Below, piece by piece: positions 52,482 through 62,000 of a stretch of 64,000 bases of DNA (the first letter of the stretch is position 1; each line of letters starts with the position of its first letter). The translations under genes were made by a program, and so were the position numbers. Below the pieces are notes generated by a model. That model worked only from the letters and a program-made list of their open reading frames with translations, searched no databases and was not told the DNA's origin. This DNA comes from Blautia luti (GTDB lineage: Bacteria; Bacillota; Clostridia; Lachnospirales; Lachnospiraceae). The stretch covers positions 2,374,501 through 2,438,500 of the forward strand of contig NZ_AP028156.1 of the NCBI RefSeq assembly GCF_033096465.1, written 5' to 3'.

Positions 52482-54515
52482 TTATTCAACTACCCTTAAT
52501 CGAGCTACAATACTTGTTTTTCTAAAATAGCGAAACGAAACATGAGGAACTATAATCGCCACAACGCAAATAACAATTCCCTCTAATATCAACGGGAAAA
52601 TCGTAGGCTGTATTGTAAACAGTCATAAGTCAGGTTGATTAAAGAAAGTAGGAAGAATTGTATTTGCAACAATAAGAGAGAGAGGTAAACCCATTACACA
52701 AATCAGAAATGCGTAAAACAATCCCTCCAATACGGTCAATTTGTTAATTTGTTTTTTCGTCATTCCGATGCTCTCTAATGTAGCAAATTCCCGTTGCCGG
52801 TTTATAATGCCCGTTATAATGATGTTGGAAAAATTCACAAGCCCGATACTTCCTAATAGAAACCCAATAAGGCCACCTATGATAAAAATAGTTTGTTTTA
52901 ATCCATTCATAGTTTGTGCCAATGTTTCAGACGATGCGTATTCAACGGTAGGCAAAGAATTGATGTACTCGGTCGCTGGCAAAAAGTGTTCTTTTTCCAC
53001 ATCAAACACATAACTCATTATGGCTGGATTGTTATACAATTCCACAAACATCTCATTACTCATATAGAAAATAGGACAATCGCCGCCAACATCAGTGTAG
53101 CCAACATTCTTACCCGGAGATTCTACCAATGAAAAATCAACCACTGCACGCGCAATTACCGAAACCGTTTTATAAGGCAATCCATCTTTGTAAATGGTAA
53201 CTTCCTGATTGAGCGGACAAAGAAATTCAGGAGATTCATTTGGGTTGATCGCTGAAATTTCTATAACATAGTTTCCACTTTCCAAATATGAGGTTAGTTG
53301 CTGTATATCTGTTTCTCCCTCAATGAAATTCAATTTAGGAAGTATTGATTTTTCTACCCCGTAAATATTGCAAAGAGGTCGATAATCAACACCGAGTTTT
53401 ACTGGATAAGTTCTGCCATTAACCATACCACTTCGTATAAGGTGATTATCTTCTGTGTATTCGTCTAATACTTCCGTGACCAAACTACCATAATCATAAG
53501 TAACACTGACATCATCCAAAGTGTTTTTATAAATTCGACTTCCGTTCAGCACAGGAATATTATTTTCAATATCAGATATGATTTCATTACTAACAGAATC
53601 ATCTTTAAATCGAAAACCTTGCACATTAGAAAATGTGTTTGGGCTTGCCACAACAAAATCAAATGAGGTAACAGAAGATACATATTTTTTAACATCAACA
53701 CTATTTCCGATTGCGATTGCACTGTTTAGGAGAATAATGCAGAGTATCATGGATAAGACGATAAATATGGTACGCTTTGAATTTCTTCTTAAATTTCTCC
53801 ATGCCATTTCTGTTATTCTATTCTTAAACGAAAGACGATTCTTGTTGGCACTATGATAATTGTCTTTTTCATAGTATCTGGTTGCCTCAATGGGCGAAAT
53901 CGTAGCTGCAATTTTGAATGGTTTCTTTATGCTCACCCAAACAGTAATCGCACTAAATATCCCGGCAACGACAAAAATAATAGGTTTAAAACTCAAGTTC
54001 ACAGAAAGATTGTGATACTCGCCTTTCATAAAATTAAGAATCCACGGAAGCATAAGTATTCCTACTATATATCCTAAAATCAACCCAATAGATATACCAA
54101 TTATAGACAGCCAAAATGCTTGCTTATAAACAATTCGCTTGATTTGCTTCTCCGTTGTTCCGATTGTTCTTAATAAGCCATATTTCTTTATTTCTTGAAC
54201 AACAGAAATCTCAAAAATATTGCGAATGAGCAAATAGCCCGTTATTACAAAAATCATAATAAAAAACAGGGCTGCTATTATGGCAATCCAATTTACAGAT
54301 GTACCAGTGGACGGGCTGGTTCCCCTAATTTGCAAAATAGTTGTCTGTATAGACTGGATCGCTCCAACACATAAAGTCGTTACAGAAGTAAAAAGCATTG
54401 ATGTTAAAACGATTGCTATTACAGCAACAATATTTCGTAATTTGTTGGCTTTGAAGCTTCTTTGCGCCAGCTTCTTTGTAATGGCGCTGGTGTCATTTTC
54501 AAAAGGCCATGTCAT
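52482..54515 (-). pseudogene. FtsX-type ABC permease 3, cut by in-frame TGA before the last helix
   Basis: From ATG 54515 (GGAGG 10 bp upstream) 630 codons read as an FtsX permease: MTWPFENDTSAITKKLAQRS, LLRTIGTTEKQIKRIV near 140 and ATLESIGMTKKQINKL near 585. They end at TGA 52623-52625 after FNQPDL. The same frame goes on for 46 codons with a hydrophobic helix (LILEGIVICVVAIIV) and the family end VARLRVVE, stop at 52482. So one nonsense change removes the final membrane helix and tail. No own ATPase gene; low G+C. Confidence 0.8.
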
Positions 54516-54557
54516 AGTTGTATCACCTCCATATTTGATAAGGCTATTGTAAAACCT

Positions 54558-54574
54558 AAATGTCCGCGAAATGT
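54558..54574 (-). promoter_or_regulatory. Regulon box and promoter of permease 3
   Basis: AAATGT at 54558-54563 and 54569-54574, then TACAAT 6 bp on in the minus direction; companion inverted site near 54611-54633. Confidence 0.75.
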
Positions 54575-54645
54575 TACAGCGGCCAAAAGATTTCATTGAA
54601 AATCGGGGTGAAATGTTACAACGCTCGGACATTTCAAAAAAATTA

Positions 54646-54675
54646 CGGCGGGCAGCCGGAAATGGCCGTCCGCCG
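54646..54675 (-). terminator. Terminator of the response regulator-kinase operon
   Basis: CGGCGGGCAGCCGG pairs with CCGTCCGCCG-type arm (ends 54675) around AAATG; T7 follows on the minus strand. Confidence 0.8.
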
Positions 54676-54679
54676 CGTT

Positions 54680-55711
54680 TTATTTTGTAGGCAGCATAAT
54701 AGAAAATTCCGAACCCTTGCCCGGCTCCGAAACCACTTTGATATAGCCGCCCTGCCGCGTTACAATCTCGCGGGCCAGATACAGTCCAATGCCCACGCCC
54801 TGCTGTTCGTGTACTTCTTCCTCACGATAGAAGCGCCGAAAGATGGCAGCCTGATTGCTTTCGGAAATGCCCTTGCCGGTGTCGACTACTTTGATTTCCA
54901 CATACATTTCCCACAGTACCACCGACACAGCGATTTTCCCGCCCGCCGGGGTGTACTTCACCGCATTGTCCAGCAAGTTAAAGAGGGCTTCGGATGTCCA
55001 CTTGCTGTCATGGGAAAAAGTCAAATTCTCCGGGCAGTCCACGGACACGGCGATTTCCTTTTTCTCCGCTGCATACACGATCCCACTCATGGCCTGCGCC
55101 ACGGTATCAAAGAGGCGGCCCGGTTTCTTGTCCAACTGGATCACGCCTGTTTCCAGCCGGGAGGTTTTTACAAGGGCCTGAAAGAGAAAGTCCAGCTTAT
55201 CCGTCTGGCTGCGGATTCCCCGGATAAAGTCGGTGCGCTCCGCCTCGGTCATGGGCTTTTCCAGCAGGGTGTCCGTCGCCATTTTCAGATTGCTCACCGG
55301 CGTTTTCACCTGATGGGAAATATCTGATACAAGGGTCTGTAACTCCTGCCGTTCCTCGTCCACCCGGCGGCGGTTCTCCTGCATGATCTGGTAAAGCCTT
55401 GCCAGCCGGTGTCCGATTCTGGCAAGCTGGGTTTCGCTGTCCTCTGGCCGCTGGGGCGCTTCATTCCCAGCGATCATGTGGTCTAAAGTCTGGCACAGGT
55501 CAGCGGTAAACTGCGACAGCCGCTTTCCAAACGCCTGCGTCAGTACAAAAATCCCCACAAGGGCGCACAGCAGCAGCGCCCCGCCCGTCAGCAGCACCGC
55601 AATCTGTTTTGTCACAAGAAACAGGGCTATGGTGATCCCGGACATGGAGAGGGCAAGCCCCATTGCCACCCGGCTAAACAGCCGCTTTACCGAGAGATTT
55701 TGAAACTTCAT
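54680..55711 (-). CDS. Sensor histidine kinase of the FtsX cluster
   Basis: A 343-residue kinase with two helices (about 15-35 and 38-58) and almost no outer loop, a linker, H-box DISHQVKTPVSNL (His near 133), N-box NLLDNAVKYT, G boxes VDTGKGIS and GVGIGLYLA. The layout fits kinases that read out a partner ABC transporter. The start ATGA overlaps the response-regulator stop. Confidence 0.9.
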   Translation of the reverse strand: MKFQNLSVKRLFSRVAMGLALSMSGITIALFLVTKQIAVLLTGGALLLCALVGIFVLTQAFGKRLSQFTADLCQTLDHMIAGNEAPQRPEDSETQLARIGHRLARLYQIMQENRRRVDEERQELQTLVSDISHQVKTPVSNLKMATDTLLEKPMTEAERTDFIRGIRSQTDKLDFLFQALVKTSRLETGVIQLDKKPGRLFDTVAQAMSGIVYAAEKKEIAVSVDCPENLTFSHDSKWTSEALFNLLDNAVKYTPAGGKIAVSVVLWEMYVEIKVVDTGKGISESNQAAIFRRFYREEEVHEQQGVGIGLYLAREIVTRQGGYIKVVSEPGKGSEFSIMLPTK

Positions 55712-56400
55712 TTTGCCTCACCTCCCGTCCATTGATAGCCCATGCCGTAAACGGTCTTGATGTAGGGCGCGCCGCCGTCGGATTCAATCTTGCTGCGAAT
55801 CCGGCTGATGGAGGTTGTCAGGGTGTGTTCGTCTACAAACCGCTCGTCTATATCCCACAGCCTTTCCAAAAGCTGCCCACGGGTCAGCACTTGCCGGGGA
55901 TTTTTGCGGAACAGGTTCAGCATTTTGTACTCCATCGGGGATAGGGTCAGGGGCTTGCCGTTTAGGGAAGCCGTCTGCTCCGAGAAGTCCAGAAACAGCC
56001 GCCCGTCGTCGTAAATGTCCTTAGCCGGTTTGTGGTGTTCCAGCATGGCGAACATGGCTTTGATTTTCCGCTGCAAGGCCCCGATCACAAAGGGCTTTGT
56101 GATGTAATCCACTGCGCCCACCTCATAGCCCCGTATCTGGTCGCTCTCCTGATCGTTGGCAGTCAGGAAAATCACGATGGTGTCCGGATGCTGGGGCTTT
56201 ATCAGCTTGCACAGCTCAAAACCGTTGCCGTCCGGCAGGTTGATGTCCAGCAGCACCAGATCAAATTCCCGCTGGCGGATGGCGTCGGCTGCGGTTCTGG
56301 CATTTAGTGCAGAAGTCACGCCGTAGCCGTCTGCGGTCAGGTTATAGTCTAACATCTTATTCAAAAAACTGTCGTCCTCGACAATTAAAATCTGCTTCAT
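55708..56400 (-). CDS. OmpR-family response regulator of the FtsX cluster
   Basis: A 230-residue regulator: receiver with VEDD, LLDINLPDG (Asp near 51), LTAND and ITKPF; winged helix (LTLSPMEYKMLNLFRKNPRQ, YIKTVYGMGYQWTG). Its own promoter has the same box as the rest of the cluster, which implies autoregulation. GGAAGTGAGG precedes ATG 56400. Confidence 0.92.
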   Translation of the reverse strand: MKQILIVEDDSFLNKMLDYNLTADGYGVTSALNARTAADAIRQREFDLVLLDINLPDGNGFELCKLIKPQHPDTIVIFLTANDQESDQIRGYEVGAVDYITKPFVIGALQRKIKAMFAMLEHHKPAKDIYDDGRLFLDFSEQTASLNGKPLTLSPMEYKMLNLFRKNPRQVLTRGQLLERLWDIDERFVDEHTLTTSISRIRSKIESDGGAPYIKTVYGMGYQWTGGEAK

Positions 56401-56440
56401 ATCCTCACTTCCTTTGCTTTTTGCAGATAGTATAACAGGC

Positions 56441-56457
56441 AAATGTCCGTGAAATGT
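56441..56457 (-). promoter_or_regulatory. Regulon box and promoter of the response regulator
   Basis: AAATGT at 56441-56446 and 56452-56457; TATACT follows 6 bp on in the minus direction. The box replaces the -35, as in class II activation. Confidence 0.78.
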
Positions 56458-56562
56458 TACAGCGGACGGATTTTTTCAAAAAATCTATCAGCAAAATATA
56501 GCTCTATTAAAAAGCAGCACCAAAGAAGATATTTTCATATTCCTCCCAGTGCTGTTTATATA

Positions 56563-56685
56563 TTATTTTAGCTTATCCTTATTATCTTCTTGTTTCTTTT
56601 TATCCCGATATTTCCGTATGAGTTTATTGCGGATAGGAACGCCAACACCAATCAAAAGCACAACTGCCAAAATTGTGAAATCCAT
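56563..56685 (-). CDS. Small membrane peptide
   Basis: A 40-residue peptide: one helix (MDFTILAVVLLIGVGVPI) and a basic tail (RKYRDKKKQEDNKDK). AGGTGA-type site before ATG 56685. It follows the truncated ABC-2 gene by 9 bp, so it is likely co-transcribed. Function unknown. Confidence 0.55.
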   Translation of the reverse strand: MDFTILAVVLLIGVGVPIRNKLIRKYRDKKKQEDNKDKLK

Positions 56686-56694
56686 ACAATCACC

Positions 56695-57018
56695 TCACAT
56701 TTCCTTATTCTTCATAACCCGAATGGACAAGAAGATTGAAACCGCATACATCACGACAATAGCAAAAACCGCAAGCAAAACGAGAAGTATCGGAGAAGAT
56801 TCAACGACTGAAATAATTGAGTTCCCGATAGCTGGCATTTTAGAGAGAAGAAGTAAAGTCACCAAAAAACCGGCCACTGGAATATACATAAATACCCGTC
56901 CTTTGATTGAACCGTACTTGTAATATCCCGGAATCTGGAACACAGTATAGAGTGCAAATAAGAATACTCCTGCAATAACGGCGGTCACAATGTCAAATGC
57001 GCCAACTGATGAAAACAC
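56695..57018 (-). pseudogene. C-terminal half of an ABC-2-type permease
   Basis: Frame of 107 codons with three helices, ending SIFLSIRVMKNKEM as in ABC2_membrane_5 proteins, which have about 210 residues. The first half is missing; the frame opens just after a stop at a junction with the neighbouring gene near 57003. GTG 57018 is a possible start without a ribosome site. Confidence 0.6.
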
Positions 57019-57620
57019 ACATTTTGATTGTCACAGGCTTTTTTTAAAATCTCTCCATATGAATTATCATATACATAGTTAAAGTTTTTAATCAGCCTCT
57101 TTCTCCACTTCTTACCATATACAAAATATCGTAATACTTCTTTACTATTATTAAGTTCCACAAAAATGCCCGGAATATATTTTCCGTCATGAATCAATTT
57201 CTTAATCTGTTCATCGGTATACTTATTTGCTTTTTTTCGTATTAAAAAAAGAGATGTCATAAGTACCAAAATCAAAACCCCTAGTGTAACAAGCCACCAT
57301 AAATTTTGTATTGTATCACTAAAATTACTAAGTAAATCAATTATCATTGAAAAAGATACACCTTCTGTACACTCATTTTCCATTGCAGAAGTCATACTTT
57401 GAGTTGATATAAGATCCTGTTCTTTCTCGTTTTCTATTATAGTTTTCCCTTCGGATGCCCCAACTACTTCTTCAGTCTCCTGCTCCTCAACATTCTTCTT
57501 TTGTATTGTTGCTTGTTCCTGTTTTCCTTCTATATTTGCAGCTTCTGATATTGGAGAAAAACCTATAACGAGCAATGTAAACACTAATACTAAAAACATA
57601 ATTTCCTTTATTTTTTTCAT
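56985..57620 (-). CDS. Exported membrane protein of unknown function, 3' end altered
   Basis: A 211-residue protein: signal peptide or first helix (residues 7-27, ending SEAANIE), an acidic region, a second helix (LWWLVTLGVLILVLMTSLFL) near 115 and a basic cytoplasmic part. The last residues (VCFHQLAHLTL) come from the ABC-2 remnant read in another frame, so the natural C-terminus is lost. AGGAAG precedes ATG 57620. I do not recognise the family. Confidence 0.55.
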   Translation of the reverse strand: MKKIKEIMFLVLVFTLLVIGFSPISEAANIEGKQEQATIQKKNVEEQETEEVVGASEGKTIIENEKEQDLISTQSMTSAMENECTEGVSFSMIIDLLSNFSDTIQNLWWLVTLGVLILVLMTSLFLIRKKANKYTDEQIKKLIHDGKYIPGIFVELNNSKEVLRYFVYGKKWRKRLIKNFNYVYDNSYGEILKKACDNQNVCFHQLAHLTL

Positions 57621-57838
57621 AAGTGCTTCCTCTCTGACATAACATGATATTTTTTCATGCTCTCGAAATTTCAGGGCTACTCCTGTACTACATACCCAAC
57701 CTTTCATATATATTCTCTCATTTAACATCCCCCATTTTTACTATATCTACTAATTACTTAACAGCTTATCATAAATTTTCTATTTTATAAAGTAGCTCAA
57801 AAAGAAAACCCGCCATATTGACGGGTCTCCATGAAAAA

Positions 57839-58761
57839 TTACTTCTTCTTCCTTTCCATCTCTTCTTCCACTGCCTTCTGTTGCTGTGGTTGTCCCTTCC
57901 CTGACTGGCTATCTTTTGCTGATGCTTGCGAAGTCGTTTCAATACTGATCTCCGAGGAGCATTTTTATCTTTTTTCTTTGGCATATTGTTCATCAGTCCA
58001 TCAATCATATTGTAATTGGCTTCTTCTGCCATCTCCGCACTGCGAAGATATTCTCCATTGTCCATGACCTTCTGCCAGTTTGCCAGCTCTGGTTTCTTTT
58101 TCTGCTGTTCTAGTGACTGCTGCGTCTGATTCGGTTGCTTTTGTGATTGCACCTGCTGTTGTCTTTGCTGTTCCTGTTCTTTTGCTGCCTGTTGCTGCAT
58201 AAAGTTCTGAATGTTCCGTCTTGCTTCTTCATCAAAGCCATTGTAACAGTCATTCATAACTACTGCTCCATCTTCACTGAGAATCACATAGACGGCTCTT
58301 GTCCCATACTCTTCATGTTCCATTAGGAACCATTTCTTCTCATTCATCAAAATATAATCTTGGGCAAGCCATGTTCCTTTCTTTCCTTCGATTTCATATC
58401 CTGTTGTATCAATGGAAAGTCTGGTATCAGCGGAACTTTTGATTGTGAGAAATTCTGGAATGATAATGAATCCGTCTTTATTAATATAGTAGGCTGTGGT
58501 TTTTCCCTCATCCGTGATTACCAGAACATCGCTACATCCGATGGAATGACCTTTGAAGTTCTTCGGTCGCTGTTTCTACAGGCGTATTTTTATATCCGCC
58601 GGAGTTTCCCCCGGCTGGATTCTTCCAATGTACACCTGCTGATAGTTCTCAATGCTGACGCTCTTTCCTTCGCTTCTCAGCTTTTCATAAGAACGGAAAC
58701 GAACATCACGATACTCTGGTGTTTCTTTTACCTGATATACTGCACACTGACTTGTTCTCAT
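57839..58761 (-). pseudogene. YodL-domain/DUF4316 protein broken by TAG and a frameshift
   Basis: ATG 58761 overlaps the TTRAP-like stop. Sixty-one codons run to TAG 58576-58578 (PADIKIRL); the same frame continues KQRPKNFKGHSIGCSDVLVI, the YodL core, then a LMEHEEYG domain and a Gln-rich region. Near 57917 one base seems lost: the family end GQPQQQKAVEEEMERKKK is in another frame, with stop 57839-57841. A second start (58350) could still give the C-terminal part. In Tn1549-like elements this gene follows the large polyvalent gene. Confidence 0.75.
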
Positions 58762-59009
58762 TCCTCGTCCTCCTCTTCCAATTCCGTTTTATAATCTTCC
58801 AGATCCATAAGAAAAATCTCATAACCTTCATCACTCATGCAGAACAGCTTTCTTATGGTATTGCAGACCAGCCCTATCATATCCGCATCCCCTTTCAGAA
58901 ATGGAATAATATTGTCGATGGCTTCCATCGTATCATTTCGGTTGCCTTTATCAAACATCGCAGTTACTAAACATTCGTCTGTATCAAAGTTCATTGCCAG
59001 ATCCATCAT
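58758..59009 (-). CDS. TTRAP-like transposon-transfer assisting protein
   Basis: An 83-residue acidic protein (DNIIPFLKGDADMIGLVCNT, DLEDYKTELEEEDEE) of the small family found behind the large polyvalent gene in Tn1549-like elements. GGGGGAGG precedes the ATG, which overlaps the upstream stop by 4 bp. Confidence 0.65.
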   Translation of the reverse strand: MMDLAMNFDTDECLVTAMFDKGNRNDTMEAIDNIIPFLKGDADMIGLVCNTIRKLFCMSDEGYEIFLMDLEDYKTELEEEDEE

Positions 59010-62000
59010 AATTCTACCTCCCCCTTCTTACGTGCTTTAGATTTTTCAGTTGCCGTTTCTTTCTGCTCCTGTGCTTTTGCTCTTACCTGAAACTCTTTCA
59101 ATGACTGCAGCACGGATTTTTTCAGTTCTCCTTTTCCACCCTTTGCAGGCTCTTTGTTTTGTTCCCGGTTTGGTTCTACTGATACAGATTCTTTCTTGAC
59201 TGGTGCTTCTGGAACTTCCTGTTTCACTTCCACAGTCTGTTCTGCTTCCTGCACTTTTCCATGTTTCTCATTCAGATACTTTTCCATATCGTTGATTGCT
59301 TTCTGTACCAATGGACTCTCCTTATAATGTGGAATCATATCAATCAGATCCCTGTCTATCCTGTCTCCACTCATGAGTCCATATTCCCCGGAATAATCTT
59401 CATCACCATCTTGCAGATCAAATCCGATTCCTTTAATCCCATGCAGTCTCTCTGCTGGGATACTCTCATATATTTTAATGGCTTCTTCTAAAGTGAGGTT
59501 ATTATGGTACTCTCCCATGACCGGAAACTCCATGCACTCTGCGACATAAAAACTGATCGTGGCTTCTGGCTGTTCCTGCTCTGGCTGTTTGTCAAAGATA
59601 GAAAATCTCTCTGCGTCCTCCAGACGGGAAAGTAAAGAACGGGCAGTTATAACATCGCTGTCTATATCGGATTCTTCAGATACTTCAACCAGCCAGTCCT
59701 TTAAACACTCTGTTTTCTTATTCAGAATGTCCTCTGTGATTTTCTCCACCTGTTCTTCCCTGTTCTCAACGGTATCTTTATATTCGTAAGTGTCATATTC
59801 ATAGCTGAAATTATCTAAATCCACCGCCAGCTTTTTAATCTCCTGCTGATCAAGGTAAGCATCTGCTTCCTTCATATATTCTGCCAGAGTGATTCTTTTT
59901 TCTGCGATAGGATTGATGTCCACCTTAATGCCTGCCATTGCTATACCATGAGCATTTAATTCATTGAAGAAACTGTCTTCACGGATATTGCCACGATAAG
60001 AAAGCACTACATCAAGGTCAGAATCTTCCCGGTAAAGGTCTTGTCTGCTTCTGGAACCATACACTCTTGCAGCAAGCAGCTCTACCTCCTGTTCCATTCC
60101 CATATCTTCTAATACTGCCTGTGCATGATACAGGACACCTCTTTCAACTTCTGCCCTGCTCAGACTATTTAATGCCAGTTCATTTCTTCCAATCTCAGAA
60201 GTCGCACGAAGTCCCCCCTCCTGCAATAAATCCTTAGAGTGCTGGATCGTCATTTCTTCAAATTCTTTATAATCCACTTTGACACATTCCAGGTCATCCA
60301 TTCTTTCACTTTTAAGGATTTCATAAGCAGCTTCCTGAATGGATGCGTCTGGATTATCGTAATCACCACTCTGGATTTCATGCAAATCAGAGTCATAAAA
60401 AATAAAGGAATATCCTTCTTCTGTTGCCTGTATGCTCAGATACCCTTTGCTCTCGGTAAACTGCATTGCGATTCCTTCATAGGTTTGCAGTGCTTCTTCC
60501 CTGTGAAATCCTTCAAAAATACTTGCTGGGCAGTTTTTTTCTAATTGTATCCGCTGTATCTGTTCTTCCTGAATTTCTTCCACATCTGCCATCAATTCTT
60601 CATAATCCACTACTTTTGCGTCTTCCAATGAGTACCCTTTATCTTCCAAAATATCACTGGCAGCTTCATCTACATAAATTGTCGGATTGTCATAGATTCC
60701 TCCATCATCCTCCTGATAATCTTCATTGTAAAATGTATAGTCATAGCCATCTTCTGCGGTCTGGATTGTAAAGTATTGTTTTCCAATCTGATATGCAATC
60801 TGTACCTCATTCCAGTCCAGCATGTTTTCCATTTTATTTACCGCTTCATATATTTCTGGATTCAGCCACCCTCCGATCTGTTCATACGCATGGGTCAGCC
60901 GATCTATCCCGTTTTCACATCGGATAAAATCCATGCTTTCCTGCATCGTTTCCGTATTCTGGATACCAAGCACTTTTTTCTGATGATTTGGTAGACGTAA
61001 ATATTCCTGCATCGCTTCATCCAGTGATTCATACCGGTTTACTTTTACTACACCCTCTGCATTTACATCTTCCATCACATAAAAATTATCAATGTAATGA
61101 ATCTCTGGCATTTTTAACTTTATGCCTTCCGGCAGCTGCACCTCACTGACTGCATGAAAATTAAACCGGACATCTGTTCCCGATTCATTTTTTCCTGCCA
61201 TCGTTTCTTCCCATATGTCTTTCTGTACTGCCTGTATTTCTTCGATTGTAAGTGTCTGTCCACTCCGCAGGGTTACAACAGAATCTTCCGGGAATTCCGT
61301 CAAGTCATAAAGTGTTGTTCCATTTTCCTGCAGATATTCTGATACAGCTTCTAACGCTCCTTCATCAAATCCATTCCATAAGTCCTCCGCTACAAGCTGT
61401 CCATTTTCTGCTACGATAATGCCAGCCACATCGGAGCCAAATTCATCATGTTCCATTAAGAAAAACTTTTCCCCAGCATATTCCTTTTTATCAACCGTAT
61501 GCCATGTCCCGTTATGTCCTTCTGCTTCATATCCTCTTGTCTCTGCTGTGATCGTCACTTCGTTTTCTCCTATCGCCTGTTCTATCCTCTGCATCCGGAT
61601 CTCAGCTCTTGCCATGTCGATAAACCCATCTAAAACTGCCGGGTGGCTTTCAATCACATAATCCAGGTTCAGATTTCTGCCTCGGCTGATATTTTCCGGG
61701 ATTTCGATATGCTCCGCCCAGTCTTTGTTCTGTCTGGAAAATCTTCCATCATGAGAAAGTTCACGGATGGTGTTTGCCATAACAAAATTCATACGTTCTT
61801 CCCCAAAGCGTTCCACGACTTCTTTTGCCGCACCCTGCTTTAAGTGCAGTCCGTCAAAATTCTCCCGGATAACATCCTCGATTGCTTTCTTGCAGTCCAG
61901 GTTTAACTTTCTGGAATCCAGATAGGCATCTACATCCCGTTCTCCCATTGCCTGTTCCAATGTTTCTTTATAAACTGGCGGATATGCCCTGACGGAATTA

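Noticed and set aside
52623..58578. Stop-codon recoding (e.g. TGA or TAG read as an amino acid)
   Set aside because: Interrupted genes show TGA, TAG and TAA, and a frameshift as well; housekeeping genes use normal stops. Pseudogenization fits better.
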